In this document: positions 20,736 through 30,618 of the stretch, piece by piece | Layout: every line of letters starts with the position of its first letter | Position numbering within the stretch: position 1 is the first letter of the stretch | Assembly (NCBI RefSeq): GCF_001509835.1 | Contig: NZ_JXTJ01000004.1 | Span: 186,001-250,000 of the forward strand | Direction of reading: 5' to 3' | DNA: 64,000 nucleotides | DNA from: Allobosea sp. WAO | Lineage (GTDB): Bacteria > Pseudomonadota > Alphaproteobacteria > Rhizobiales > Beijerinckiaceae | Notes under the pieces: generated by a model | What the model saw: the letters and a program-made list of their open reading frames with translations, nothing else | Told to the model about the DNA's origin: nothing | Databases searched by the model: none | Position numbers and translations under genes: made by a program

Positions 20736-22505
20736 TCAGGATCCTTCCAAGGGAAGATCGAGATCGAGTTCGCCATAGCCCATGCCGTCGAGGAGCCTTC
20801 GCGTGCGGCGCAGGATGTCGTTCGGCGCACCAGGGACGGGATGGTCGAGCACAAGTGCGGCCAGAAGGTCCGGCGGCAAGTCAGAGGTGATCCCACCTAG
20901 GGACGCGCCTCGGGCATCGAACACTGTCGCAACGGCTTGATCATGTCTGAAGTTGCAGCGCCAGATCTCCCGGCGGCGATCGCGGCTCCGGATATCGATC
21001 GAACTGATCGAGAGCGGTTCCTCGGACAACGACCGACGGTGGAGCGAAACCTCGGCGAGGCGCTCTATGCCGTAGAGCAGGAAACGCGAGTGATACCCGA
21101 TCGGATCGGCGCCCGGCGACGTCTGATCGATCCAGCTCTGATGCGCACGCTGAGGGTCCACGATACTGAGCAGGAGCATGCCGTCGTGCAGGCGCTGCGC
21201 CGCGATCAGTCGCTCATGGGCCCGGTAGGCCCGTTGCCCGGCCGCGATCGTCATGGGTTTCAGCAGGAGGGGAAAGCCGCGGCGAAAGATATACTCCCTG
21301 CTGAACTTGAGTTCGCCGGGCTGGTCGGGCAGTGGCGCCAACAGGCCGTCCGGTGTCGCAGGCCAGGTGCCCGCCTGGAATTGCGGCTCCGCCACGCTCT
21401 CGCGTAGATGTTCCGGCAACTCGGCGGGGAAGGGAGAGGGCTCCCAGATCGACGCGATCTTGAGCGCCTGGACTGTTCGTTCCTCCCGCTCGCGGAATTC
21501 GGCGCAGACCGCCTTGACGTCACGATCGAGGAGCTGCCGCTCCTCGGCGAGCCAGTGCGCCCAGATGGCGTCCCTTGCCTCGAGACCGTCTATGATTGTG
21601 CTGGCCGTTTGGGGCCGCCCGGCCAACAGCAAGGCCACGACGCATGCAGACACCTTTTCTCGATTGCTCTCCAATCGACTGCTCAGCCCTTCCAGAGTGG
21701 TGATGGATCCGACATCGGCGAACACATCATGAAGCAGCGCATCTTGCAGCAATGGCATGAAGTGGCTTGCCGTAACGTCCCAGAGCGATCCATGGATCGG
21801 TTCCAGGCACCCGGTGGAAACCGGACATCCGTAGAGCGGTTGGAGGTACGGCCAGATCCGGAAGCGAGTCCGTTCCCCTGTGCGATCGAACAGTGCGCCG
21901 CGCAAAATGTGGCGAACGGGCCGGATCAAGAGGTGCCGACCGACAAGGACGAGGTCTTCCCGTTCGGCCAGGAGGCCTTTCAGGTAGCGCTTGATGTCCG
22001 CCGGGCGCGTTCCTGGTTCAGCTGGACCGCACCTTGCGCCCGCCGCCTCGATATACTGCCTGGCATGGTCGATCGCTTTGCCCGCGCCCTGCCACTTGCC
22101 TGATCCCTCATCGAGCACCATGCCCTGCGTCAGCCTAGCCAAGGCCGCCGCGACGCAAAGGCCGACTATGGCTTCGTCCTTATCGCTCGCCCAACGCAGA
22201 CTGACACGATGTGAGAATGGCTTGCCGGTCTCGGGCGCCTCGATGTCGCTGACGGCGTCGGGGCCGCCGTGGACATCGATCTCGCAGCCGGATTGCTGGT
22301 GCCGCAGCATCGCCGGCAGGAAGCCACTATGGTCGGCAAGACGACCGTCTCCATATCGAATCCTGACGGGGAAACCGAGGCGCTTCAACTCGGCGTTGAT
22401 GTTCCCGACAGCTGGCAAGGCCGCATCGAAAAGCACATGCGCTTCACTCGCCACGGCGGGCCCTTCGTCAGTGTCCGCCACAACCATAACGGGAACGCGG
22501 CGCAA
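20736..22505 (-). CDS. large hypothetical protein, no recognised domain
   Basis: A 589-residue soluble protein starting at a TTG; an ATG six codons in (22487) is an equally good start, and neither has a convincing ribosome binding site. The N-terminal ~40 residues (VPVMVVADTDEGPAVASEAHVLFDAALPAVG) look like the first strands of an alpha/beta fold. The remainder is rich in Arg, Leu and Glu without a membrane segment or obvious catalytic motif. The base composition is a little lower in GC than the kdp genes. It lies on the same strand just upstream of kdp, but separated by the presumed kdp promoter, so a functional link is unproven. Confidence 0.7.
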   Translation of the reverse strand: MRRVPVMVVADTDEGPAVASEAHVLFDAALPAVGNINAELKRLGFPVRIRYGDGRLADHSGFLPAMLRHQQSGCEIDVHGGPDAVSDIEAPETGKPFSHRVSLRWASDKDEAIVGLCVAAALARLTQGMVLDEGSGKWQGAGKAIDHARQYIEAAGARCGPAEPGTRPADIKRYLKGLLAEREDLVLVGRHLLIRPVRHILRGALFDRTGERTRFRIWPYLQPLYGCPVSTGCLEPIHGSLWDVTASHFMPLLQDALLHDVFADVGSITTLEGLSSRLESNREKVSACVVALLLAGRPQTASTIIDGLEARDAIWAHWLAEERQLLDRDVKAVCAEFREREERTVQALKIASIWEPSPFPAELPEHLRESVAEPQFQAGTWPATPDGLLAPLPDQPGELKFSREYIFRRGFPLLLKPMTIAAGQRAYRAHERLIAAQRLHDGMLLLSIVDPQRAHQSWIDQTSPGADPIGYHSRFLLYGIERLAEVSLHRRSLSEEPLSISSIDIRSRDRRREIWRCNFRHDQAVATVFDARGASLGGITSDLPPDLLAALVLDHPVPGAPNDILRRTRRLLDGMGYGELDLDLPLEGS

Positions 22506-22595
22506 TGCACGGCTTCGAACGAGCTTGACCGCAGTCGTGCCGATCTGGTTTCGGAGATGAAAGCTGCGAAAGCGCCGGAAGGCCGCCCTTGCCGG

Positions 22596-22757
22596 TCAGC
22601 TCGACGCTTCGAGCCCCGCCGTGGTGATGAAGGCCGAAATGGCGAGGCCGGCCCAGAAGAGGTCGTTGAGAATACCCTGCAGGGGCACGCCCCCCATGGT
22701 CACGGTTGAAAGACCGCCGGCCAGGAACAGCGCCGAGACCGTAACAAGGCTGCTCAT
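22596..22757 (-). CDS. 53-aa membrane protein, unknown
   Basis: MSSLVTVSALFLAGGLSTVT opens a 53-residue protein with two hydrophobic segments (about 3-22 and 29-47). A very strong ribosome binding site GGGAGGA sits 7 nt upstream of the ATG, which is the main support for the start. It lies upstream of the unrecognised large gene on the same strand, about 90 bp apart. No family recognised. Confidence 0.55.
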   Translation of the reverse strand: MSSLVTVSALFLAGGLSTVTMGGVPLQGILNDLFWAGLAISAFITTAGLEASS

Positions 22758-23072
22758 GATATCCTCCCGCATTTTTGGCTCCGAACGCGGCGAGGGTGAT
22801 TCGGTTCCCTTCATTCGATCTGATGTCGAGTGATTTGTGTTGATGGAACTCTCGTATGACCTCACGTTCCGTGATGTGTTGTGGCTCCAAAGGAACATCA
22901 CGGTGAGGGGTTCGTCCGCCTGGCGCCTGCCATTGGTTATGTCCCGATAGGCCAGATCGGCTCGCCGACGTGAAGAAGGCCGATCAGGAATAGCATGACC
23001 CGCGACCACTTCGGCGGCTGAATCAGGCCTGCTGGCGAGCCCATACGATCGAGGATGCCGGGCCTTGAGCTA
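22758..23072. other. 315-bp intergenic region
   Basis: Between the 53-aa membrane protein and the thioesterase stop. Apart from the inverted repeat at 22861-22907 I see no credible gene. It must contain the promoter for the two minus-strand genes to its left. Confidence 0.5.
22861..22907. repeat. long inverted repeat in the intergenic region
   Basis: CCGTGATGT (22869-22877) pairs with ACATCACGG (22895-22903), and the stem extends through CTCA (22861-22864) with TGAG (22904-22907) after a 4-nt bulge, giving 13 paired positions around a 17-nt loop. There is no T-run on either side, so it looks more like an operator or regulatory hairpin than an intrinsic terminator. Confidence 0.5.
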
Positions 23073-23504
23073 CTATCCGGATTTGGGTGGCATCAGCGCG
23101 AGCAGACGCTCGCGCACCGCATCGGAGAAGGGGCGTGACCTACGTGTCGCCTCGTCCACCAGGACGATGACCGTGACAGCATTCGCGGCACAGCGCCCAG
23201 ACTGAAAGATCACCTGCTCGAGCCGAACTGAGCTGCGGCCGATTGAAGCGACGCGCATTCCGCTCTCGACCTCGCCGGGCCAGAGCAGCTCCGCCCGGAA
23301 ATCCACCTCCAGCCTGGCGATGACGAAGGCGGTACCGGGCTCCGCCAGAGGCTGGACGGGATCGTAGATCAGCTCGACGCGGCCGGTCTCGAACAGCGTC
23401 GAAAACACGGCATTGTTGATATGCCCCTGTCGATCCGTGTCGCCATAGCGCAGCTTGTCACGGGTCCGAAGGGGAAAATCGGCAAGGGCGATTTCGACGG
23501 ACAA
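23073..23504 (-). CDS. acyl-CoA thioesterase, 4-hydroxybenzoyl-CoA thioesterase (hotdog) family
   Basis: A 143-residue hotdog-fold thioesterase that cleaves acyl-CoA thioesters. The signature RYGDTDRQGHINNAVFSTLFETGRVELI carries the catalytic Asp of the 4HBT/YbgC group. The frame runs back through the tRNA gene, so the start must be downstream of it. A TTG at 23504 preceded by GGAGG at ideal spacing gives the normal family length. It follows the tRNA-Ser on the same strand. Substrate unknown. Confidence 0.8.
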   Translation of the reverse strand: MSVEIALADFPLRTRDKLRYGDTDRQGHINNAVFSTLFETGRVELIYDPVQPLAEPGTAFVIARLEVDFRAELLWPGEVESGMRVASIGRSSVRLEQVIFQSGRCAANAVTVIVLVDEATRRSRPFSDAVRERLLALMPPKSG

Positions 23505-23543
23505 GGCGGCCTCCGGTCGCGGCCGGAAACTTGCCGCCGGTGA

Positions 23544-23633
23544 TGGCGGAAGGGGTGGGATTCGAACCCACGGTAGGCTTTCACCTACGGCGGTTTTCAA
23601 GACCGCTGCCTTAAACCACTCGGCCACCCTTCC
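23544..23633 (-). tRNA. tRNA-Ser (anticodon UGA)
   Basis: A 90-nt class II tRNA with encoded CCA (23544-23546 on the plus strand read TGG). The acceptor arms GGAAGGG and CCCTTCC pair perfectly with discriminator G. The D-arm GGCCGAGTGGTTTAAGGC, the anticodon loop CTTGAAAA (anticodon TGA), a long variable arm typical of serine, and the T-arm GTGGGTTCGAATCCCAC are all intact. Confidence 0.97.
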
Positions 23634-24044
23634 GGTGTGACCGTCATTGCCGCCGGTTGCGGCGTTTTGCAAGCGCCTCGCGGCCCTGCGCTGCCGAAAG
23701 TGCGCCATCCAGGACCGGCGTCGGCTAGAAAACCCATACTTTTCCGTGTTTTGGATGATTTTCCGATTCGGCGTGTGCGCTCGGGAGGCCGCGCTACAGG
23801 CGCCGTTGCGCCGCTGCCACGCCGGTCCAAAAAATGGCGGAGAGATGGAGACGGGTTGACAGTTGCCGCATTTCCGACACCTTTGTGCCCGCCCAAAGGG
23901 GGCAGCTGGGCTTTTGTTAACGGTGTCGCCTTCGCGCCTCACCGCCTTAACGATCCCTTAATTGAATCGGCCGAAAGCTGCCGTATCGCTGCGTTCGCGC
24001 GGCGGTGGCATTGCGTTTTTTTGGCGAACCGCAGGAATTTGGGC
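23634..24044. other. 411-bp intergenic region between tRNA-Ser and rlpA
   Basis: Divergent promoter space: the tRNA promoter to the left and the rlpA promoter to the right. A TTGACA hexamer at 23856-23861 is a possible -35 element, without a clear partner -10. The frame of rlpA is open through it, but the residues there do not resemble the protein. Confidence 0.45.
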
Positions 24045-25196
24045 ATGATCGGACGCGCAAGCTCTTCGGCACCGGTGGTATCCAGCGCCAATGAAGCCCG
24101 CTACGACTCCCGCTCCTGCTCGCACCTTAAGACCGTAGCTCGCCTCGGCTGCGTCATGGTGGCTGGGGTCTTTCTGGCCAACTGCGCCAATGACGGTGTC
24201 GCCCGGCGCGGCAAATCGAAGGAAATCGGCGCCTTCCCCTCGTCGAAATATGGCCCGGCCAGCGCCCGCGTGGTCGCGGATGGCGAGCCGGTTCCGAAGG
24301 GAGGCGGACGGCAATTGATCGGCCGCAGCTACACCGTCGCCGGCAAACGCTACACGCCTTACGACAAGCCCCTCGGCCATACGCTGGTCGGCACCGCCTC
24401 CTGGTATGGCGAAGCCTTCCATGGCCGCCGTACCGCCAATGGCGAGGTCTATGACCGCTACGCCATCAGCGCTGCGCATCCGACCATGCCGCTGCCAGCC
24501 TATGCCCGCGTCACCAACGTCACCAACAGCCGCTCGATCATCGTGCGCGTCAACGATCGCGGCCCGTTCCATGGCGGGCGTCTCATGGACGTGTCCCAGC
24601 GTACGGCCGACGCGCTCGCCTTCCGCCATCTCGGCACGGCGCGCGTCAAGGTCGAGTATCTCGGTCAGGCTTCGCTCGGCGGCTCCGACGACAAGATGCT
24701 CCTCGCCTCCCTGCGCACCGACGGCCAGCCCGCGTCGATCCCGGGACAGAGCTCGCGTAGCCTCGTCGCCGGGAACACACAGGTCGATCTCGGCTCCGAA
24801 GTCGAAGAACAACGCCCGCAGCCGGCTCCGGTTCCCGTTCGTGCAACGCCGGTCTCGCAGCCAGTGGTTCAGGCCTATGCCGAACAGCCGCAGCGCGCCT
24901 CGCTGCAGAGCCCGATCCAGGTCACGACCGTCAGCGCGCCCGGCGACGGCGTGCCGATGCGCGGGGTGAGGCTGCCGCCCGAGCGGCCGTTCGATCTCGA
25001 CACCATCGCCAATGCCGGCAAGCCGGTCCCGGTGCTGCGGCCGGCCGTCATGACCTCGGCATCGACGACGCCGCGCACCAGCGTCGCCAGCCTCTTCGCG
25101 GCCCCGGAGAGGGCGCCGACCGCGCGCTTCGCCGCCGGTCATCCGCTGGCCGCAGGCGTCAAGCCGCAGATTCTTCAGCCGCTTGCGCGGAATTGA
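24045..25196 (+). CDS. rlpA: septal ring lytic transglycosylase RlpA family lipoprotein
   Basis: A 383-residue cell-wall enzyme that cleaves denuded peptidoglycan glycan strands at the septum. The lipobox LANC follows the hydrophobic segment VMVAGVF, so it is an outer-membrane lipoprotein. The double-psi beta-barrel domain (about 108-200) has GTASWYGEAFHGRRTANGE, the catalytic Asp region RVNDRGPFHGGRLMDVSQRTADAL and HPTMPLPAYARVTN. The C-terminal 160 residues are Pro/Ala-rich and no SPOR domain is evident, unlike E. coli RlpA. The ATG at 24045 has AGGAA upstream. dacA follows. Confidence 0.92.
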   Translation: MIGRASSSAPVVSSANEARYDSRSCSHLKTVARLGCVMVAGVFLANCANDGVARRGKSKEIGAFPSSKYGPASARVVADGEPVPKGGGRQLIGRSYTVAGKRYTPYDKPLGHTLVGTASWYGEAFHGRRTANGEVYDRYAISAAHPTMPLPAYARVTNVTNSRSIIVRVNDRGPFHGGRLMDVSQRTADALAFRHLGTARVKVEYLGQASLGGSDDKMLLASLRTDGQPASIPGQSSRSLVAGNTQVDLGSEVEEQRPQPAPVPVRATPVSQPVVQAYAEQPQRASLQSPIQVTTVSAPGDGVPMRGVRLPPERPFDLDTIANAGKPVPVLRPAVMTSASTTPRTSVASLFAAPERAPTARFAAGHPLAAGVKPQILQPLARN

Positions 25197-25262
25197 TCCG
25201 CGCCGGGCTTGACCGCCCGCACGGCGCCATCATCTGATCGAGAGATGGCGCGAGGTCGTTCG

Positions 25263-26456
25263 ATGCTGGTGTTCGGCCGTTTTCTGGCGCGTGGCGGGCG
25301 CTCCCTCGGCGCTGTGGCGTTTCTGCTCGCTGCCATTCCCGGCGCTGGCGCTCAGAGCTTCCAGTCCGCCGCACCGCACGCCGTCCTGCTCGATTCGGGC
25401 AGCGGCGCCATTCTCTACGAGAAGGCCGCCGACGAGCTGATGGTTCCGGCGAGCCTTGCCAAGATCGCGACGGCGCTCGTCGCCTTCCAGGAAATAGAGC
25501 AGGGCAAGATGACCCTCGACACCGAGATCACGATCTCGGAGAACGCCTGGCGCAAGGGCGGGGGTGTCTCGGGCGGCTCGACCATGTTCGCTTTGGTCAA
25601 CAGCCGGGTGAAGCTCGGCGACATCCTGCAAGGGCTGATCGTGCAATCCGGCAACGACGCCGCGATCGCGCTTGCCGAGGCGGTCGCCGGCGACGAGGCG
25701 AATTTCGCGAGATTGATGACGGAGCGGGTGCGGGCGCTCGGCCTGAGCAAATCGGTGTTCCGCAACGCCTCGGGAATGGCCGACCCCGAACAGAAGGTCA
25801 CCGCCCGCGAGCTCGCACGGCTTTCGGACCACATCATCAAGACCTATCCGGAGCTCTACAAGATCTTCGGCCAGCGCGAATTCACCTGGAACAAGATACG
25901 GCAACAGAACCGCAACCCGCTGCTCGCGATGGATATCGGTGCCGACGGGCTCAAGACCGGCAATGTCGACGATTCCGGCTACGGCCTGGTCGGCTCGGCC
26001 GTGCAGAAGGACCAGCGCCTGATCGTCGTCGTCGCCGGCTTGAAGAATGCACGCGACCGGGCGAGCGAGGGGCGCAAGCTGCTGGAATGGGGCTTCCGAT
26101 CCTTCGAGCAGCGCCAGGTCTTCGCGGCGGGCGAAACCGTCGGCGAGGCCAGCGTCTATGGCGGTGAGAAGGGCAGGGTGGCGCTGAAAGCCAAAGGTCC
26201 GGTCAACCTGCTGGTGCCACGGGGCAGCAGCGAGCGGCTCAATGCCCGCATCGTCTATCGCGGGCCATTGCAGGCACCGGTGGAGGAGGGCGCCCAGGTC
26301 GCGCGGCTGCTGGTGACGCGCGGCGAGGTCAAGACGCTCGACATCCCGCTCTACACGGCCGAAGCGGTCAAGGTCGGCAGTCTGCAGCAGCGCGCGCTCG
26401 ATGCCCTCTTCGAGGTTTCGACCGGCTGGATCCGCAAGGCGCTGGGGCGGAGCTGA
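25263..26456 (+). CDS. D-alanyl-D-alanine carboxypeptidase (PBP5/6 family)
   Basis: A 397-residue low-molecular-mass penicillin-binding protein that trims the terminal D-Ala of peptidoglycan stem peptides. A Sec signal peptide ends at GAGAQ (about 31). The three serine-peptidase motifs are S64-L-A-K67, S129-G-N131 and K231-T-G, all intact, followed by the C-terminal beta domain and a final amphipathic helix (ALFEVSTGWIRKALGRS) for membrane attachment. Start at 25263 chosen for its GAGGT ribosome binding site; 25245 is an alternative. Confidence 0.94.
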   Translation: MLVFGRFLARGGRSLGAVAFLLAAIPGAGAQSFQSAAPHAVLLDSGSGAILYEKAADELMVPASLAKIATALVAFQEIEQGKMTLDTEITISENAWRKGGGVSGGSTMFALVNSRVKLGDILQGLIVQSGNDAAIALAEAVAGDEANFARLMTERVRALGLSKSVFRNASGMADPEQKVTARELARLSDHIIKTYPELYKIFGQREFTWNKIRQQNRNPLLAMDIGADGLKTGNVDDSGYGLVGSAVQKDQRLIVVVAGLKNARDRASEGRKLLEWGFRSFEQRQVFAAGETVGEASVYGGEKGRVALKAKGPVNLLVPRGSSERLNARIVYRGPLQAPVEEGAQVARLLVTRGEVKTLDIPLYTAEAVKVGSLQQRALDALFEVSTGWIRKALGRS

Positions 26457-26464
26457 GCGCGGGG

Positions 26465-27151
26465 ATGGCAGAGCAGGATCCCAAGGCAGCCGAGACGGAC
26501 GCCGGGCACTTTATCACCCTGGAAGGCGGCGAGGGCGCCGGAAAGTCGACGCTGGCAAAGGCGCTCGCAGCCCGGCTAGAGGCTCTCGGCCTCGTCGTCG
26601 AGCTGACGCGCGAACCCGGTGGCTCGCCGAAGGCCGAGCGGATCCGCAACGCGCTGCTCACCGGACAGATCAAGCCCTATGGCGCCTTCGCCGAGGCGCT
26701 GATGTTCTCCGCGGCCCGCATCGACCATGTCGACCGGCGCATCGGGCCCGCCTTGGAACGCGGCGCCTGGGTGATCTGCGACCGCTTCATCGACTCGACG
26801 CGGGTCTACCAGGGCGCCCTGGGCGAGATCGGGGCCGAGAAGCTTGCAGCACTGGAGACGATCGCCATTGCAGGGCTGAAGCCGGAACTGACCTTCATCC
26901 TCGATCTCGCTCCCGAGATCGGGCTGGCCCGGGCGGCGAGCCGTCGACAACCGGGCGAAACGGTCGATCGGTTCGAGGGCGAGACCCTCGCCTTCCATCG
27001 CCAGCTGCGCCAGGCCTTCCTCGATATCGCCGCGGCCGAACCCGACCGCTGCGTCGTGCTCGATGCCGGCCTTACCCCCGACCAGCTGGCCGAGCAGGCT
27101 TGGCGGGCTCTGGCCAGCCGGCTGCCGCTGCCGCAGATTGCGCCGGCATGA
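26465..27151 (+). CDS. tmk: thymidylate kinase
   Basis: A 228-residue kinase converting dTMP to dTDP. The P-loop is GGEGAGKST (21-29), the DRx motif is CDRFIDSTRVYQG, and the lid region (RAASRRQPGETVDRFE) is arginine-rich. It starts 9 bp after dacA and overlaps holB by 4 nt, matching the usual alphaproteobacterial order dacA-tmk-holB. Confidence 0.96.
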   Translation: MAEQDPKAAETDAGHFITLEGGEGAGKSTLAKALAARLEALGLVVELTREPGGSPKAERIRNALLTGQIKPYGAFAEALMFSAARIDHVDRRIGPALERGAWVICDRFIDSTRVYQGALGEIGAEKLAALETIAIAGLKPELTFILDLAPEIGLARAASRRQPGETVDRFEGETLAFHRQLRQAFLDIAAAEPDRCVVLDAGLTPDQLAEQAWRALASRLPLPQIAPA

Positions 27152-28218
27152 TCGAATCGACCAACGAGCCCGACCGCCTGCCGAACGCGCCGCATCCGCG
27201 CGAAACGCTGGCGCTGATCGGACACGAGCATCAGGAGCAAGCCTTTCTCGCCGCCCTGCGTTCCGGGCGGCTGCACCATGCCTGGCTGCTCGGCGGCCCG
27301 GAAGGAATCGGCAAGGCGAGCTTTGCCTATCGCGTGGCGCGTTTCCTTCTGGCGGAGGGCGACCCGATGCAGCGGGCCCGCGCCACGAGCGATCTTTCCA
27401 TGCCGGCCGAGGACGCCGCGACGCGCAAGATCATGGCGCAGTCGCACCCGGACCTGCATCTGCTGCGCCGGATCTCGAAGCCTGACGGCAAGAGCTTCAC
27501 CAGCAACATCCCGGTCGATCTGGTCCGCCGGGTGCTCGAACGCTTCGGCTCCAGCGCCGGGGAGGGCGGCTGGCGCGTCTGCATTGTCGATTCCAGCGAG
27601 GAGCTCGACCGCTCGGCGGGCAACGCCCTGCTCAAGCTGCTCGAAGAGCCGCCGGCCCGCACGCTCTTCCTGATCGTCGCGCATGCGCCGGGCCGCATCC
27701 TGCCGACGATCCGCTCGCGCTGCCGGCTGCTCGGCTTCGAGCCCCTCTCCGAGGGCGACGTCGCCGAGGCCGGCCGGATCGCGCTCGAGCGGATGGGCCT
27801 GCCCTATGACGACTCTGCCCTGCAGCGCGCCGCAGCGCTCTCCGAGGGCTCGGTGAAGCGGGCTCTAAGCTATGTCGATCCGGCGACGCTTGCACTGGTC
27901 GAAGCGGTGAGGGCGCGGCTCGACGCTCTGCCCGGCGTCGACCTCCCGGCCCTGCTGGCGCTCGGCGAGGAAGTCGCGGGCAAGGCCGGCGAGGCCGAGT
28001 TCGCGGTGATGCTCGAGACCGTGCAGGGCTGGCTCAGCGGCCACCTGCACGCGCATGCCGCCGCCGGCCCGGCCCGGCTTGCGCCCCTCGCGGAGGTATG
28101 GGAGAGACTTGCGCGCGCGGCCCGGGAGGTGGAAACCTACAATCTCGACCGCCGCCCCCTCGTCATGTCGCTGTTTCACGATCTGTCGGAGGCGGTAGCG
28201 CGGTCGCGCGCAGCCTGA
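27148..28218 (+). CDS. holB: DNA polymerase III subunit delta'
   Basis: A 356-residue clamp-loader subunit with an AAA+ fold. The P-loop is [10 protein letters not shown], and the helix [23 protein letters not shown] with the following RSRCR (SRC motif) is diagnostic. An insertion between P-loop and SRC ([28 protein letters not shown]) is typical of alphaproteobacteria. The ATG overlaps the tmk stop (ATGA). The clamp loader places the beta clamp on primed DNA. Confidence 0.94.
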   Translation: MIESTNEPDRLPNAPHPRETLALIGHEHQEQAFLAALRSGRLHHAWLLGGPEGIGKASFAYRVARFLLAEGDPMQRARATSDLSMPAEDAATRKIMAQSHPDLHLLRRISKPDGKSFTSNIPVDLVRRVLERFGSSAGEGGWRVCIVDSSEELDRSAGNALLKLLEEPPARTLFLIVAHAPGRILPTIRSRCRLLGFEPLSEGDVAEAGRIALERMGLPYDDSALQRAAALSEGSVKRALSYVDPATLALVEAVRARLDALPGVDLPALLALGEEVAGKAGEAEFAVMLETVQGWLSGHLHAHAAAGPARLAPLAEVWERLARAAREVETYNLDRRPLVMSLFHDLSEAVARSRAA

Positions 28219-28238
28219 AACGAGACAGCACCGGACAG

Positions 28239-29801
28239 ATGATGGCCTCGGCCCCGACATTCTATATTTCGACGGCGATTTCCTATCCCAACGGCGCGCC
28301 GCATATCGGCCACGCCTATGAGGTGGTGGCAGCCGACGCGATCGCGCGTTTCAAGCGGCTCGACGGCTACGACGTCTTCTTCCAGACTGGCACCGACGAC
28401 CACGGGCTGAAGATCTTCCAGGCCGCCGCGAAGCAGGGCATCACCGCCCGCGAGCTCGTCGACCGGACGGCGCCGCGCTTCCAGGCGATGGCCGACACTC
28501 TCAACTGCGCCTATGACCGCTTCATCCGCACGGTCGATGCCGACCACCTGCCGTCGACGCTCGAACTGTGGCGCCGGATGGAAGCGAACGGCGACATCTA
28601 TCTCGACCGCTATGCCGGTTGGTACTCCGTGCGTGACGAAGCCTATTACGGCGAGGAAGAGACTCATCTCAACGCCGATGGCGTCCGCATCGGCCCGCAG
28701 GGCACGCCGGTCGAATGGACCGAGGAGGAGAGCTATTTCTTCAGGCTCTCTGCCTATCAGGACCGGCTGCTCGCCCATTACGAGGCCGACCCGTCCTTCA
28801 TCGGCCCCGACACCCGCCGCAACGAGGTGGTGAGCTTCGTCAAGGGCGGGCTGCAGGATCTGTCGATCAGCCGCACCACTTTCGACTGGGGCCTGCCGGT
28901 GCCCGGCGACCCGAAGCATGTGATGTATGTCTGGGTCGACGCGCTCAACAATTACGTCACGGGCTGCGGCTTCCCCGACGAGAACGATCCGCGCTGGCGC
29001 TTCTGGCCGGCCGATGTCCACGTCATCGGCAAGGACATCATCCGTTTCCACGCGGTCTACTGGCCGGCCTTCCTGATGTCGGCCGGGCTGCCCCTGCCCA
29101 AGCGCGTCTTCGGCCATGGCTTCCTGCTCTCCAAGGGCGAGAAGATGTCGAAGTCGCTCGGCAACGTCGTCGACCCGTTCGACCTCGCCAAGGCCTATGG
29201 CGTCGACCAGTTGCGCTACTTCTTCCTGCGCGAGGTCTCCTTCGGCCAGGACGGCAACTACAGCCACGAGGCGATCGTCGGGCGCATCAATGCGGACCTT
29301 GCCAATGATCTCGGCAATCTGGCGCAGCGCTCGCTGTCGATGATCGCCAAGAATTGCGAGGGCAGGGTGCCGGCGCAGGGCGCACTGAACGAGGCCGACC
29401 GGGCGATGCTGGCGCAGGTCGACGGGCTGGTCGCCAAGGCGCGCACCGCCATAGACGAGTTCGCATTGCACACGGTGCTGGCCGATATCTGGGCCGTGGT
29501 CGCCGAGGCGAACCGCTATTTCGCCAACAACGAGCCGTGGAAGCTCTCCAAGAGCGATCCGGCGCGGCGCGATACCGTGCTCTATGTCACGATCGAGGCC
29601 CTGCGGCAGGTCGCGATCCTGACCCAGCCGATCATGCCGGAGGCGATGGCCAAGCTGCTCGATCTGCTGGCGGTCGACGCTGGCGCGCGCGACTTCGCGG
29701 TGCTGGGCGAGGCCGGCCGGCTCGTTGCGGGCACGGCCTTGCCGGCGCCGAGCGCGGTCTTCCCGCGCTATGTCGAGCCCGAGGAGGCTGCGGCCTCCTG
29801 A
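28239..29801 (+). CDS. metG: methionyl-tRNA synthetase
   Basis: A 520-residue class I synthetase charging tRNA-Met. HIGH is at 22-25 ([10 protein letters not shown]) and KMSKS at 302-306. The short form lacks a C-terminal tRNA-binding (Trbp111-like) domain, as is normal for this alphaproteobacterial subtype. Two adjacent ATG codons (28239, 28242) are both usable starts. It shares a base with the next gene (TGATG). Confidence 0.96.
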   Translation: MMASAPTFYISTAISYPNGAPHIGHAYEVVAADAIARFKRLDGYDVFFQTGTDDHGLKIFQAAAKQGITARELVDRTAPRFQAMADTLNCAYDRFIRTVDADHLPSTLELWRRMEANGDIYLDRYAGWYSVRDEAYYGEEETHLNADGVRIGPQGTPVEWTEEESYFFRLSAYQDRLLAHYEADPSFIGPDTRRNEVVSFVKGGLQDLSISRTTFDWGLPVPGDPKHVMYVWVDALNNYVTGCGFPDENDPRWRFWPADVHVIGKDIIRFHAVYWPAFLMSAGLPLPKRVFGHGFLLSKGEKMSKSLGNVVDPFDLAKAYGVDQLRYFFLREVSFGQDGNYSHEAIVGRINADLANDLGNLAQRSLSMIAKNCEGRVPAQGALNEADRAMLAQVDGLVAKARTAIDEFALHTVLADIWAVVAEANRYFANNEPWKLSKSDPARRDTVLYVTIEALRQVAILTQPIMPEAMAKLLDLLAVDAGARDFAVLGEAGRLVAGTALPAPSAVFPRYVEPEEAAAS

Positions 29802-30601
29802 TGCTGATCGATACGCATTGCCATCTCGATTTCCCCGACTTCGCCGAGGATATCGAGGCCTATGTCGCGCGGGCGGAAGACGCGGGCGTCGGCCGCATGG
29901 TGACGATCTCGACGCGGGTCGCGCGCTTTGCGACCTATGCCGCGCTGGCCGAGCGTTTCCCTTCCGTCTGGTGCACCGTCGGCACGCACCCGCATGGCGC
30001 CCATGAGGAGCTCGACGTCACGGCCGCGCAACTGGTCGAGCTGTCGCGCCATCCGCGCTGCGTCGCCATCGGCGAAGCCGGGCTCGACTACCACTACGAC
30101 AAGAGCCCGCGCGAGGCGCAGGCTCAGGGATTGCTGACCCATATCGATGCGGCGCGGCAGACCCAGCTGCCGCTCGTCATCCATTCGCGCGAGGCGGATG
30201 AGGACATGGCGGCGATCCTGCGCGCGGAAATGGGGAAGGGCGCCTTCCCTGCCATTCTGCACTGCTTCACCGCCGGCGAGATGCTGGCGCGGACCGGCGT
30301 CGAGCTCGGCCTCTATGTCTCGTTCTCCGGCATCCTGACCTTCAAGACCTCCGAGGCGCTGCGGGCCATCGCCCGCGAGGTCCCGCTGGAGCGCCTTCTG
30401 GTCGAGACCGATGCGCCCTACCTTGCTCCGACGCCTTATCGCGGCAAGCGTAACGAACCCTCCTATGTCGTTGAAACAGCGAAGGTTCTGGCCGAGGTGA
30501 AGGGCGTGTCCTTCGACGAGATCGCGCGCGTCACCTCGCAGAATGCGCGTCGCTGCTACTGGAAGATGGATCACGCCACGCGCCCGGCGCAGGTCGGCTG
30601 A
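29801..30601 (+). CDS. TatD family deoxyribonuclease
   Basis: A 266-residue metal-dependent hydrolase of the TatD/YcfH group, which act as 3'-5' DNA exonucleases or tRNA/D-aminoacyl processing factors. Metal ligands are visible in THCHLDF, GEAGLDYHY, HSREADED, HCF and ETDAPYLAP. The length is normal. It overlaps metG by one base and is followed by the MBL hydrolase, a conserved arrangement. Confidence 0.93.
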   Translation: MLIDTHCHLDFPDFAEDIEAYVARAEDAGVGRMVTISTRVARFATYAALAERFPSVWCTVGTHPHGAHEELDVTAAQLVELSRHPRCVAIGEAGLDYHYDKSPREAQAQGLLTHIDAARQTQLPLVIHSREADEDMAAILRAEMGKGAFPAILHCFTAGEMLARTGVELGLYVSFSGILTFKTSEALRAIAREVPLERLLVETDAPYLAPTPYRGKRNEPSYVVETAKVLAEVKGVSFDEIARVTSQNARRCYWKMDHATRPAQVG

Positions 30602-30618
30602 GCCGGGTCGGTGTCCGC

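Noticed and set aside
23544..23633. tRNA-Ser as an attachment site for an integrated element
   Set aside because: No integrase gene and no repeat of the tRNA 3' end were seen on either side; neighbours are ordinary genes.
28176..29471. 431-residue minus-strand frame opposite metG
   Set aside because: Antisense shadow of metG, no recognisable motif.
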